A stretch of 5,836 nucleotides of DNA from Bacillota bacterium (GTDB taxonomy: Bacteria; Bacillota; Clostridia; Lachnospirales; Anaerotignaceae): contig JAFYQL010000151.1 of assembly GCA_017547125.1 (NCBI GenBank), positions 1-5,836 of the forward strand, in the 5' to 3' direction. Made by a program: the position numbers and the translations under genes. This document shows, in pieces, positions 1 through 5,684 of the stretch. The notes below the pieces were generated by a model. It saw only the letters and a program-made list of their open reading frames with translations, did no database searches and was not told the origin of the DNA. Every line of letters begins with the position of its first letter. Positions within the stretch are counted from its first letter, which is position 1.

Positions 1-96
1 AAATAAATGTAATTATACCTTCAAGAAACGAAATAAAATACTGCATTTTCTGTTACCTTTCAAAAAAATATTTCTATCAGTATACCATATACCCAT

Positions 97-131
97 AAAA
101 AAAGAGAACCCCGTTTTTTCAGGGTTCTCTT
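97..131 (-). terminator. Rho-independent terminator after hydA
   Basis: Read on the minus strand, a perfect 10-bp inverted repeat (AAGAGAACCC at 131-122 pairing with GGGTTCTCTT at 111-102) encloses a 10-base A-rich loop. It runs into an uninterrupted U-tract (A run at 97-103 on the plus strand). The stem begins 12 bases after the hydA stop codon, so it should end the hydCBA transcript. The plus-strand reading also has a short T run after the stem (136-140, behind ACCA), so weak activity against plus-strand transcription from the left is possible. Confidence 0.9.
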
Positions 132-142
132 ACCATTTTTAA

Positions 143-1843
143 TTAGTGATGATAGTGAACGTGAAGAAGTTCTTTTTCTCTGTTCTTAAGGATATCATCA
201 TAGAGGTGCTCAACTACAGGGTTGTCCTGGCTTCTCTTAATCTGAGAAGCCTTGTCACTTCTGTAAAGACCGCCTGCTCTGTTTTCTTTTGCAACTCTTG
301 TAGCTTCAGGCTGACCTGCACCGGCAACACAACCACCAGGGCAAGCCATAACTTCAACAAAGTCAAAGTGTTCTTCTTTGTTTTTAATCTTCTGAATAAG
401 CGCTTCAGCATTAGCAAGACCGCTTACAACCGCAATTCTGAGTTCACCTTCGCCGAAAGGAACAGAAAATTCTTTAACGCCCTTCATACCTCTTACGCCT
501 GTATATTCGATGTCACGAAGTATACCATGTGTATTTTCTTCGTAAACTCTTCTCATAACCGCCTCTGTAACACCGCCTGTAACACCAAAAATTACACCGG
601 CACCACTGTAAAGAGCAAATGGCATGTCAGCTGATTCAGCATCAACTTCATCAAATACAATACCAATTTCCTTAATCATTTTTGCAAGTTCCTGAGTTGT
701 AATTACAATATCAACATCCTTGATACCTGCGTGATCAAATTCTTCTCTTGCAGCTTCCATTTTCTTTGCAGTACAAGGCATAACTGCAACAGAAACAACT
801 TCTCTTTCTTCTTCAAGCTTTTCCTTGTTGAACTTTTTAAGAACTGCACCAAACATGCTCATAGGTGACTTGCAGCTTGAAACATATTTCATAAGTTCAG
901 GGTGCTTTGTTTCACAGTATTTAACCCATGCAGGGCAGCAGCTTGTGAAAAGCGGATATTCAGTGTCACCACTTGAAACCTTTTTGAGGAATTCTTTTGT
1001 TTCTTCCATAACTGTAAGGTCAGCACCAACTGAAGTATCATAAACTTCATCAAAGCCAAGGCGTCTCATTGCCGCAAAAATCTTGCCGATAGAGTCTGTA
1101 CCAGGAGCAAGACCAAATTCTTCGCCAAGGGCAACTCTTACTGCAGGGGCAATCTGAGCCACAACCTTCTTATTTGGGTTGTAAATAGCCTTCCAGAGTT
1201 CTTTTGTATTGCTCTTGATTGTGATAGCACCTGTTGGGCAAACAGCAGCACACTGACCACAGTTTACACAGTTTGTGTCAATAAGTTTTTTGCCGAAAGC
1301 AGGGCTTACAACCATGTTTGAACCACGGTGTGCAAAGTCAATAGCACCTACGTTCTGCACTTCGCTGCACATACGTACACAGTCGCCGCAAAGAATACAC
1401 TTGTTCTGATTTCTTATAACTGCGTGGCAGCTGTCATCAATTTCATATACTTTGTCGTTTCTCTTTGTTCCAGGGAACTCAACGTCTGTAAGACCAAAAC
1501 GAAGAGCAAGCTCCTGAAGACGACATTTAGCATTCTTCTGGCACACTGTACAGTCTCTGTCGTGTGATGCAAGAAGAAGACGAATAATCATTTTTCTGTG
1601 CTGGTGAAGTTTTGATGTGTTTGTTTTGATCTCCATCTTGTCTCTTGGAGGCTCAGAACAAGAAGCAATGATGTTGCCTTTCATATCTTCAACCATACAC
1701 ATACGGCAAGCACCGTAAATAGAAAGTTCAGAATAATAGCAGAATGTAGGAAGGTCAATGCCCGCTTTTCTAACAAGCTCGAGGATATTCTTTTCCTTGT
1801 CAAATTCAACTCTTATTCCGTCAATAATCATATATTTTGACAT
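143..1843 (-). CDS. hydA: [FeFe]-hydrogenase catalytic subunit HydA (HndD-like), group A
   Basis: Catalytic subunit that reversibly reduces protons to H2; cytoplasmic, with no signal peptide or membrane segment. Visible domains: an N-terminal [2Fe-2S] domain (C35, C46, C49, C62); a His-Cys [4Fe-4S] site (H94, C98, C101, C107); two ferredoxin-type [4Fe-4S] motifs (C149/152/155/159 and C192/195/198/202); and the H-cluster domain with L1 TSCCPAW (300-306), L2 MPCTAKKME (355-363) and L3 beginning MACPGGC (499-505). By comparison with the Clostridium pasteurianum enzyme CpI, C303, C357, C501 and C505 hold the H-cluster, and C302, E281, S322 and E284 form the proton path. L3 ends GAGQP where CpI has GGGQP. 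The length matches CpI and HndD; there is no extra C-terminal [2Fe-2S] domain like that of Thermotoga HydA. The tail LLHVHYHH fits the family's usual ending. Start chosen because GGGAG (1853-1857) lies 9 bases upstream. Last gene of hydCBA, 21 bases after hydB. Its partners indicate an NAD-linked, probably bifurcating enzyme rather than a stand-alone ferredoxin hydrogenase. Confidence 0.98.
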   Translation of the reverse strand: MSKYMIIDGIRVEFDKEKNILELVRKAGIDLPTFCYYSELSIYGACRMCMVEDMKGNIIASCSEPPRDKMEIKTNTSKLHQHRKMIIRLLLASHDRDCTVCQKNAKCRLQELALRFGLTDVEFPGTKRNDKVYEIDDSCHAVIRNQNKCILCGDCVRMCSEVQNVGAIDFAHRGSNMVVSPAFGKKLIDTNCVNCGQCAAVCPTGAITIKSNTKELWKAIYNPNKKVVAQIAPAVRVALGEEFGLAPGTDSIGKIFAAMRRLGFDEVYDTSVGADLTVMEETKEFLKKVSSGDTEYPLFTSCCPAWVKYCETKHPELMKYVSSCKSPMSMFGAVLKKFNKEKLEEEREVVSVAVMPCTAKKMEAAREEFDHAGIKDVDIVITTQELAKMIKEIGIVFDEVDAESADMPFALYSGAGVIFGVTGGVTEAVMRRVYEENTHGILRDIEYTGVRGMKGVKEFSVPFGEGELRIAVVSGLANAEALIQKIKNKEEHFDFVEVMACPGGCVAGAGQPEATRVAKENRAGGLYRSDKASQIKRSQDNPVVEHLYDDILKNREKELLHVHYHH

Positions 1844-1864
1844 TTTAAAATACTCCCTTCCCTA

Positions 1865-3745
1865 TCAAACTCTCTTAATTGCCTTAAAGTTACAGCTATC
1901 GATACAAGCACCACACTTGATACATTTAGCTGTATCAATTACAAACGGACTTCTGATTTCGCCTGTAATTGCACCAACAGGACACTGCTTAGCACACTTT
2001 GAACAGCCCTTGCAAAGTTCTGGTTCAATAACGTAGTTAAGAAGCGCTGTACACTGACCTGCAGGACATTTCTTGTCAACAACGTGAGCAACATATTCAT
2101 CTCTGAAGTATTTAAGTGTACTTACAACAGGAAGAGTAGCTGTCTTTCCAAGACCACAAAGAGCAGCATTTTTAATTGTTTCTGAAAGTTCTTCAATAAG
2201 GTCAAGGTGTTCAAGAGTACCTCTGCCTTCAACGATATCTTCAAGAAGTTCAAGAATTCTCTTTGTACCTTCACGACAAGGAACACACTTGCCGCAGCTT
2301 TCGTTCTGAGTAAAGCTCATGAAGAAACGAGCAACTTCAACCATACATGTCTTGTCGTTCATAACTACAAGACCGCCGCTGCCGATCATAGCGCCGGCTT
2401 TCTTAAGTGAGTCAAAGTCAAGTGACATTTCAAGATGACCTGCATCAAGACAGAGACATCCGCCTGAAGGACCGCCAATCTGAACTGCCTTGAATTCGCC
2501 GTCCTTAACTCCGCCGCCGATGTCAAAGATAACTTCTTTAGGCTGTGTACCCATAGGTACTTCAATAAGACCAGTGTGGTTTACGTTACCTGTAATGGCA
2601 AATGCTTTTGTACCGTGGTTTTTATCAGGACCAATGCCTTTGTACCATTCTGCGCCATTAAGAATAATTGGACATACGTTACAGAATGTTTCAACGTTGT
2701 TAAGTACTGTAGGCATATAGAAAAGACCATGTTCAACAGTTCTTGGAGGCTTAACTCTAGGCATACCTCTGTGACCTTCGATAGATGCTGTAAGGGCTGA
2801 ACCTTCACCGCAAACGAAAGCACCTGCACCCTTGCTGATATGTACTTCAAAGTCAAACTCTGAACCAAGGATGTTGTTGCCGAGAAGACCGTATTTTTCA
2901 GCCTGCGCAATGGCATTTGTAAGTCTTTCAACCGCAAGAGGATATTCAGCACGAACATAGATGTAGCCTTCGTGTGCACCTGTTGCAATACCTGCAATAA
3001 GCATACCTTCAAGCACTCTGTGTGGGTCGCCTTCCATCATACTTCTGTCCATGAATGCACCCGGGTCACCTTCGTCACCGTTACATACAATATATTTGAT
3101 TTCAGAAGTCTGTCTTGCAACCTGGCTCCATTTTTTGCCCGCAGGGAAACCGCCGCCGCCACGGCCTCTGAGGCCTGCTTCTGTAATTTCGTTAATAATT
3201 TCTTCGCCTGTCATTTCAAAAAGAGCCTTTGCTGTTGCACGGTAACCGCCTGCAGCAATGTATTCTTCAATTGACTCAGCATTGATGTGACCGCAATGTT
3301 CAAGAGCAACTCGTGTCTGTCTCTTGTAGAAAGGAATTTCTTCCTGCTGTAAGTATGGCTTGCCGTTTTCTGTATAAACAAGTCTGTCAACAGGTAAATC
3401 ACCGATAATGCTCTTTTCAACAATGTCTTCACAGTCTTCAGGCTTAACCTTAACATAAAGCCAGCCCATTGGTTCTATTCTGAGAAGTGGTCCCATTTCG
3501 CAGAAACCATGGCATCCGCTCTTTTTAAGACCGATTGATTCATCGTGTGGTTCTTCCTGAAGCTGAACATCACATACAAGACCTTTTTCTTCAATAATCT
3601 GTTTTAATCTGTCATAAATAACAAGAGAACCGCCGGCAACACAGCCTGTACCTGCACAGATAAGAATCTGCTTTTTCTGTATTCCAAGAGCCTTTTTATA
3701 AATCTCTCTGAGTTCCTCAAGCATCTTTACACTTTTAATTTTCAT
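1865..3745 (-). CDS. hydB: NuoF-like flavoprotein subunit HydB of NAD-linked [FeFe]-hydrogenase
   Basis: Diaphorase subunit that binds FMN and NAD(H) and passes electrons to or from HydA; cytoplasmic. Domains in order: an N-terminal thioredoxin-like [2Fe-2S] domain (C30, C35, C78, C82); the NuoF FMN/NADH core with GLRGRGGGGFPAGKKW (191-206), CNGDEGDPGAFMDR (221-234) and GAGAFVCGEGSAL (306-318); an SLBB-like segment (about 355-440); the NuoF [4Fe-4S] site (C484, C487, C490, C530); a His/Cys patch (H554, C560, C565) that may be the zinc site known from HydABC structures; and a C-terminal 2x[4Fe-4S] ferredoxin (C578/581/584/588 and C608/611/614/618). The last motif ends CNF where CP is usual. 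Because the thioredoxin-like domain is fused here, no separate HndB gene is needed. This full cofactor set is that of bifurcating HydB proteins, where FMN splits electrons between NADH and ferredoxin; the activity itself is inferred. The start overlaps the hydC stop as ATGA, with GGAGG at 3756-3760 inside hydC, so the two are probably translationally coupled. Confidence 0.97.
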   Translation of the reverse strand: MKIKSVKMLEELREIYKKALGIQKKQILICAGTGCVAGGSLVIYDRLKQIIEEKGLVCDVQLQEEPHDESIGLKKSGCHGFCEMGPLLRIEPMGWLYVKVKPEDCEDIVEKSIIGDLPVDRLVYTENGKPYLQQEEIPFYKRQTRVALEHCGHINAESIEEYIAAGGYRATAKALFEMTGEEIINEITEAGLRGRGGGGFPAGKKWSQVARQTSEIKYIVCNGDEGDPGAFMDRSMMEGDPHRVLEGMLIAGIATGAHEGYIYVRAEYPLAVERLTNAIAQAEKYGLLGNNILGSEFDFEVHISKGAGAFVCGEGSALTASIEGHRGMPRVKPPRTVEHGLFYMPTVLNNVETFCNVCPIILNGAEWYKGIGPDKNHGTKAFAITGNVNHTGLIEVPMGTQPKEVIFDIGGGVKDGEFKAVQIGGPSGGCLCLDAGHLEMSLDFDSLKKAGAMIGSGGLVVMNDKTCMVEVARFFMSFTQNESCGKCVPCREGTKRILELLEDIVEGRGTLEHLDLIEELSETIKNAALCGLGKTATLPVVSTLKYFRDEYVAHVVDKKCPAGQCTALLNYVIEPELCKGCSKCAKQCPVGAITGEIRSPFVIDTAKCIKCGACIDSCNFKAIKRV

Positions 3746-4224
3746 TTGCTTTCAGCCTCCTTAATAGCGGCAAGCATTTCTCTTACCTTTTCAGGTGTCA
3801 TTGCCGGATGTACATCTTCGTTAACCATACATACAGGTGCAAGACCGCAGGCACCAAGACATGAAACTGTTTCAACAGTAAACATCATGTCGTCTGTTGT
3901 AACCTTTTCTGCACTTAAAGAAAGCTGCTTTCTGAGTTCTTCAAGAATTGGAATAGACTTTCTTACATGACAAGCTGTACCGTCACAAACCTTGATAACG
4001 TATTTTCCCTTTGGTTCAAGAGAAAAGTTTTCGTAAAATGTTGCAACGCCATATACTTTTGCTTCGCTGACACCAAGCTTTTCTGCTATGTATGAAAGGC
4101 TTTCCTGTGGAAGATATCTGTATTCTTTCTGGATATCCTGCATAATAGCTATAACTTTGGATTTATCACAGCCGTGAACTGCAATAATTGTGTCCAATTT
4201 TTTAATCATATCTACTGACAGCAT
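3742..4224 (-). CDS. hydC: NuoE-like [2Fe-2S] subunit HydC (HndA-like) of NAD-linked [FeFe]-hydrogenase
   Basis: Small electron-transfer subunit of the thioredoxin-like [2Fe-2S] family, related to complex I NuoE; cytoplasmic. An N-terminal helical part (about 1-70) includes YRYLPQESLSYIA and the family motif KVYGVATFYENFSL. A thioredoxin-like fold follows with the four expected cluster cysteines C80, C85, C122 and C126 (C-x4-C and C-x3-C). At 160 aa it has the usual family length. First gene of hydCBA: a terminator and promoter lie just upstream, and its stop codon overlaps the hydB start. The first ATG is preferred over the ATG at codon 6 because AGGGGGAA (4238-4231) sits at normal spacing from it. 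In related HydABC enzymes HydC contacts HydB near the FMN; that placement is known from the family. NuoE of complex I or a formate dehydrogenase gamma subunit would look similar, but the hydB and hydA neighbours decide the assignment. Confidence 0.96.
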   Translation of the reverse strand: MLSVDMIKKLDTIIAVHGCDKSKVIAIMQDIQKEYRYLPQESLSYIAEKLGVSEAKVYGVATFYENFSLEPKGKYVIKVCDGTACHVRKSIPILEELRKQLSLSAEKVTTDDMMFTVETVSCLGACGLAPVCMVNEDVHPAMTPEKVREMLAAIKEAESK

Positions 4225-4268
4225 TTATATTTCCCCCTATAAAATACTTTTGTCGTTTGATTTCCAAC
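4225..4268 (-). other. predicted 5' untranslated leader of hydCBA
   Basis: If transcription starts about 7 bases after the proposed -10, the hydC leader is about 44 nt. It is AT-rich, contains the ribosome site AGGGGGAA (4238-4231), and shows no hairpin or riboswitch-like structure that I can see. The start point is inferred from the promoter call only. Confidence 0.5.
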
Positions 4269-4274
4269 TATTAT

Positions 4275-4303
4275 ATTGTATATCATTTAACAAACTTGGT
4301 CAA
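4275..4303 (-). promoter_or_regulatory. sigma-A-type promoter of hydCBA
   Basis: On the minus strand, TTGACC (4303-4298; 5 of 6 match to TTGACA) is separated by exactly 17 bases from TACAAT (4280-4275; 5 of 6 match to TATAAT). It is the best pair I see in the spacer between the upstream terminator and hydC. Its position downstream of that terminator means hydCBA can be expressed apart from the oxidoreductase operon. An alternative reading uses an overlapping extended -10 (TGATATACA) with a shorter spacer; both give nearly the same start region. Confidence 0.75.
4276..4293 (-). promoter_or_regulatory. predicted Rex (NADH/NAD+ sensing repressor) operator
   Basis: The 18-bp element reads TTGTTAAATGATATACAA on the minus strand. 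Against the clostridial Rex consensus TTGTTAA-N4-TTAACAA, the left half matches 7 of 7 and the right half 5 of 7. It lies between the proposed -35 and -10 and covers part of the -10, where bound repressor would block RNA polymerase. Rex is known to control fermentation and hydrogenase genes in clostridia and Thermotoga and to leave DNA when NADH is high. That it acts here is inferred; the rex gene is not in the window. Confidence 0.72.
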
Positions 4304-4312
4304 TGTTAACCA
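4297..4312. repeat. imperfect inverted repeat over the hydCBA -35 (possible second operator)
   Basis: TGGTCAATGTTAACCA on the plus strand is a 16-bp dyad in which 6 of 8 opposed positions pair. It overlaps the -35 hexamer. Its centre (4304.5) is 20 bp from the centre of the predicted Rex site (4284.5), close to two helical turns. It resembles a Rex site loosely (TTGGTCA, 3 bases, TTAACCA) but with spacing one base short. It could be a weak second Rex site, a site for another regulator, or chance. Confidence 0.35.
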
Positions 4313-4353
4313 CATAATCCCCTTGCCATTTGCAATTTTTTCGCACTTTATAC

Positions 4354-4390
4354 AAAAAAATCCCGGAATAATGAATTTTATCCCGAGATT
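4354..4390 (-). terminator. Rho-independent terminator of the 2-oxoacid oxidoreductase operon
   Basis: On the minus strand, AATCTCGGGATAA (4390-4378) pairs along 13 positions with TTATTCCGGGATT (4371-4359), with two G-U wobbles and a 6-base loop. The run of seven T that serves as the U-tract (A run at 4354-4360 on the plus strand) overlaps the last two bases of the stem. It begins 10 bases after the gamma-subunit stop codon and lies before the hydC promoter, so the two operons are separate transcription units, at least in part. Confidence 0.88.
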
Positions 4391-4400
4391 TTCGTCATTT

Positions 4401-4937
4401 TTATTTAACTGCGTCCATACCGCGTTTAAGTGCTTCAATGTTAAGAGGAATAAGCTTTTCTTTCTTACCCTTAAACATTTCTTTAATCATTTCTTCAATA
4501 GTTTCCTGCTTTAAAGCACCTGTTGCACCAATGTATGCACCAAGCATTACCATGTTTGATACTTTAGGGTTTCCAAGTTCAAGAGCAATTGTATCACAAG
4601 GAATGTAATATGCTTTAAGATCTTCACGAGTAACCTTGTCTTCAACAACACTGCTGTTGATAAATACTGTACCGCCAGGAACAACTATAGGTTCAAACTT
4701 AGCAAGTGAAGGACGGTTCATAACTACGATTTCTGTAGGGTTGTCTACAAGCGGAGCACCGATAGGCTCATCAGAAAGAATTACTGTACAGTTTGCTGTA
4801 CCGCCTCTCATTTCAGGACCGTATGATGGTACCCAAGTTACGAAAAGGCCTTCTTCCATACCTGCTTCAACAAGGTTTTTGCCGATAGACATAACACCCT
4901 GTCCGCCAAAACCGGAAAGAATAATTTCATATTTCAT
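4401..4937 (-). CDS. 2-oxoacid:ferredoxin oxidoreductase, gamma subunit
   Basis: Gamma subunit (VorC/KorC/PorG-type domain) of a multi-subunit 2-oxoacid:ferredoxin oxidoreductase, the enzyme class that converts a 2-oxoacid and CoA to acyl-CoA, CO2 and reduced ferredoxin; cytoplasmic. The sequence opens with the family signature GFGGQGV (9-15) and continues with PSYGPEMRGGTANC (37-50), both typical of the CoA-side gamma domain. At 178 aa it is the usual size and complete; no ferredoxin-type Fe-S motif is present, as expected for this subunit. It starts 2 bases after the beta-subunit stop, with AAGGAGG (4954-4948) placed inside the last beta codons 10 bases before the ATG, so the two are tightly coupled. 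It is the last gene of its operon. The family is certain. The substrate (branched-chain 2-oxoacid, 2-oxoglutarate or other) cannot be read from this subunit, so no gene symbol is given. Confidence 0.94.
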   Translation of the reverse strand: MKYEIILSGFGGQGVMSIGKNLVEAGMEEGLFVTWVPSYGPEMRGGTANCTVILSDEPIGAPLVDNPTEIVVMNRPSLAKFEPIVVPGGTVFINSSVVEDKVTREDLKAYYIPCDTIALELGNPKVSNMVMLGAYIGATGALKQETIEEMIKEMFKGKKEKLIPLNIEALKRGMDAVK

Positions 4938-4939
4938 AC

Positions 4940-5683
4940 TTATTCCGCCTCCTTGTCCTTAATTACGCCAAGTGGATAGTAAGCAGCCATATTTTCTTTA
5001 AGCCACTTGTTGGCATCAAGTGGAGACATACCCCAGTTTGTAGGGCATGTTGAAAGCACTTCAACAAATGTAAAGCCTTCGCCTGCCATCTGTTTTTCAA
5101 ACGCTTTGCGGATAGCTTTCTTAGCTTTGATAAGGTTTGGCATATCTGTCACACAAACTCTTTCAGCATAAGCAAGACCATCGATAGTTGCAAGCATTTC
5201 TGAAACCTTAAGAGGCATACCAGCCTGTTCTTTTGTACGTCCAAACTGAGCTGTTGTAGCCTTCTGACCAATAAGTGTTGTAGGCGCCATCTGACCGCCT
5301 GTCATACCAAAAATACCATTGTTGATGAAAATTGTAGTAAATTTTTCACCACGCATAGCCGCGTGAACAATTTCAGCAGCACCGATTGATGCAAGGTCGC
5401 CGTCGCCCTGATATGTAAATACAAGGTCATCCATGTGTGTTCTCTTAACAGCTGTTGCAACTGCAGGAGCACGGCCGTGAGCAGCTTCAATCATGTCACA
5501 TTCAAAATAGTTGCCCATAAATACAGCACAGCCTACAGGACAAACGCCAACAGCTATGTCTGTCATATTCATTTCTTCAAGTACTTCTGCTACAAGCTTG
5601 TGTACAATACCGTGGTGGCAGCCAGGGCAATAATGCATTTCAGCATCTGTAAGCGCTTTAGATTTTGCATAAATTGTTGTCAT
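4940..5683 (-). CDS. 2-oxoacid:ferredoxin oxidoreductase, beta (TPP-binding) subunit
   Basis: Catalytic subunit that binds thiamine pyrophosphate and, in this family, one proximal [4Fe-4S] cluster; cytoplasmic. The TPP/Mg motif runs from GDGD (93-96) to NN (121-122), followed by GIFGMTGGQMAPTT. Likely cluster ligands are C19 and C22 in CPGCHHG, C52 (C48 is nearby) and C213 in STCPT, by comparison with archaeal two-subunit enzymes. HGRAPAVATAVKR (69-81) is a further family block. The 247-aa length is normal for the separate beta subunit and much shorter than fused pyruvate:ferredoxin oxidoreductase. The overall pattern, with LSTCPTNWGMSP near the end, looks most like the clostridial VOR-type (2-oxoisovalerate) group, but a 2-oxoglutarate (KOR) enzyme remains possible. 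It starts one base after the alpha stop (TGA-G-ATG), with AGGAGGTG (5698-5691) upstream, and is followed 2 bases later by the gamma subunit. Subunit letters differ between organisms, so no symbol is given. Confidence 0.95.
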   Translation of the reverse strand: MTTIYAKSKALTDAEMHYCPGCHHGIVHKLVAEVLEEMNMTDIAVGVCPVGCAVFMGNYFECDMIEAAHGRAPAVATAVKRTHMDDLVFTYQGDGDLASIGAAEIVHAAMRGEKFTTIFINNGIFGMTGGQMAPTTLIGQKATTAQFGRTKEQAGMPLKVSEMLATIDGLAYAERVCVTDMPNLIKAKKAIRKAFEKQMAGEGFTFVEVLSTCPTNWGMSPLDANKWLKENMAAYYPLGVIKDKEAE

Positions 5684-5684
5684 C

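Noticed and set aside
80..93. Short repeat-like run around GTATAC near the left end
   Set aside because: It is too short and AT-rich to distinguish from chance; no second copy or flanking element is visible.
146..634. 162-codon open frame on the plus strand opposite the end of hydA
   Set aside because: It lies entirely within the strongly supported hydA coding region. Its translation is Phe/Asn/Thr/Cys-rich with no recognisable domain, and no convincing ribosome site or promoter precedes it. It is a shadow of hydA codon use.
2581..3012. 143-codon open frame on the minus strand in another frame within hydB
   Set aside because: It is a shadow frame of the conserved NuoF core, low in complexity (Leu/Val/Gln-rich) and with no domain; hydB itself carries all expected motifs here.
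1865..4224. hydC and hydB as part of complex I (NuoE and NuoF) or an NAD-dependent formate dehydrogenase
   Set aside because: HydB has the fused N-terminal [2Fe-2S] and C-terminal ferredoxin domains absent from NuoF of complex I. The next gene is an [FeFe]-hydrogenase with all H-cluster cysteines, and no other Nuo or formate dehydrogenase catalytic genes are present.
4225..4353. Possible riboswitch or small RNA between the two operons
   Set aside because: Only about 130 bases remain after the terminator, and about 44 of them would be leader. I see no strong stem or known aptamer pattern there, and a promoter plus operator account for the conserved-looking parts.
4257..4514. 85-codon plus-strand open frame crossing the promoter region and the end of the gamma subunit gene
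   Set aside because: It is Phe/Asn/His-rich, reads through the terminator stem and the end of the gamma subunit, and has no good ribosome site. The AT-rich spacer explains the open frame.
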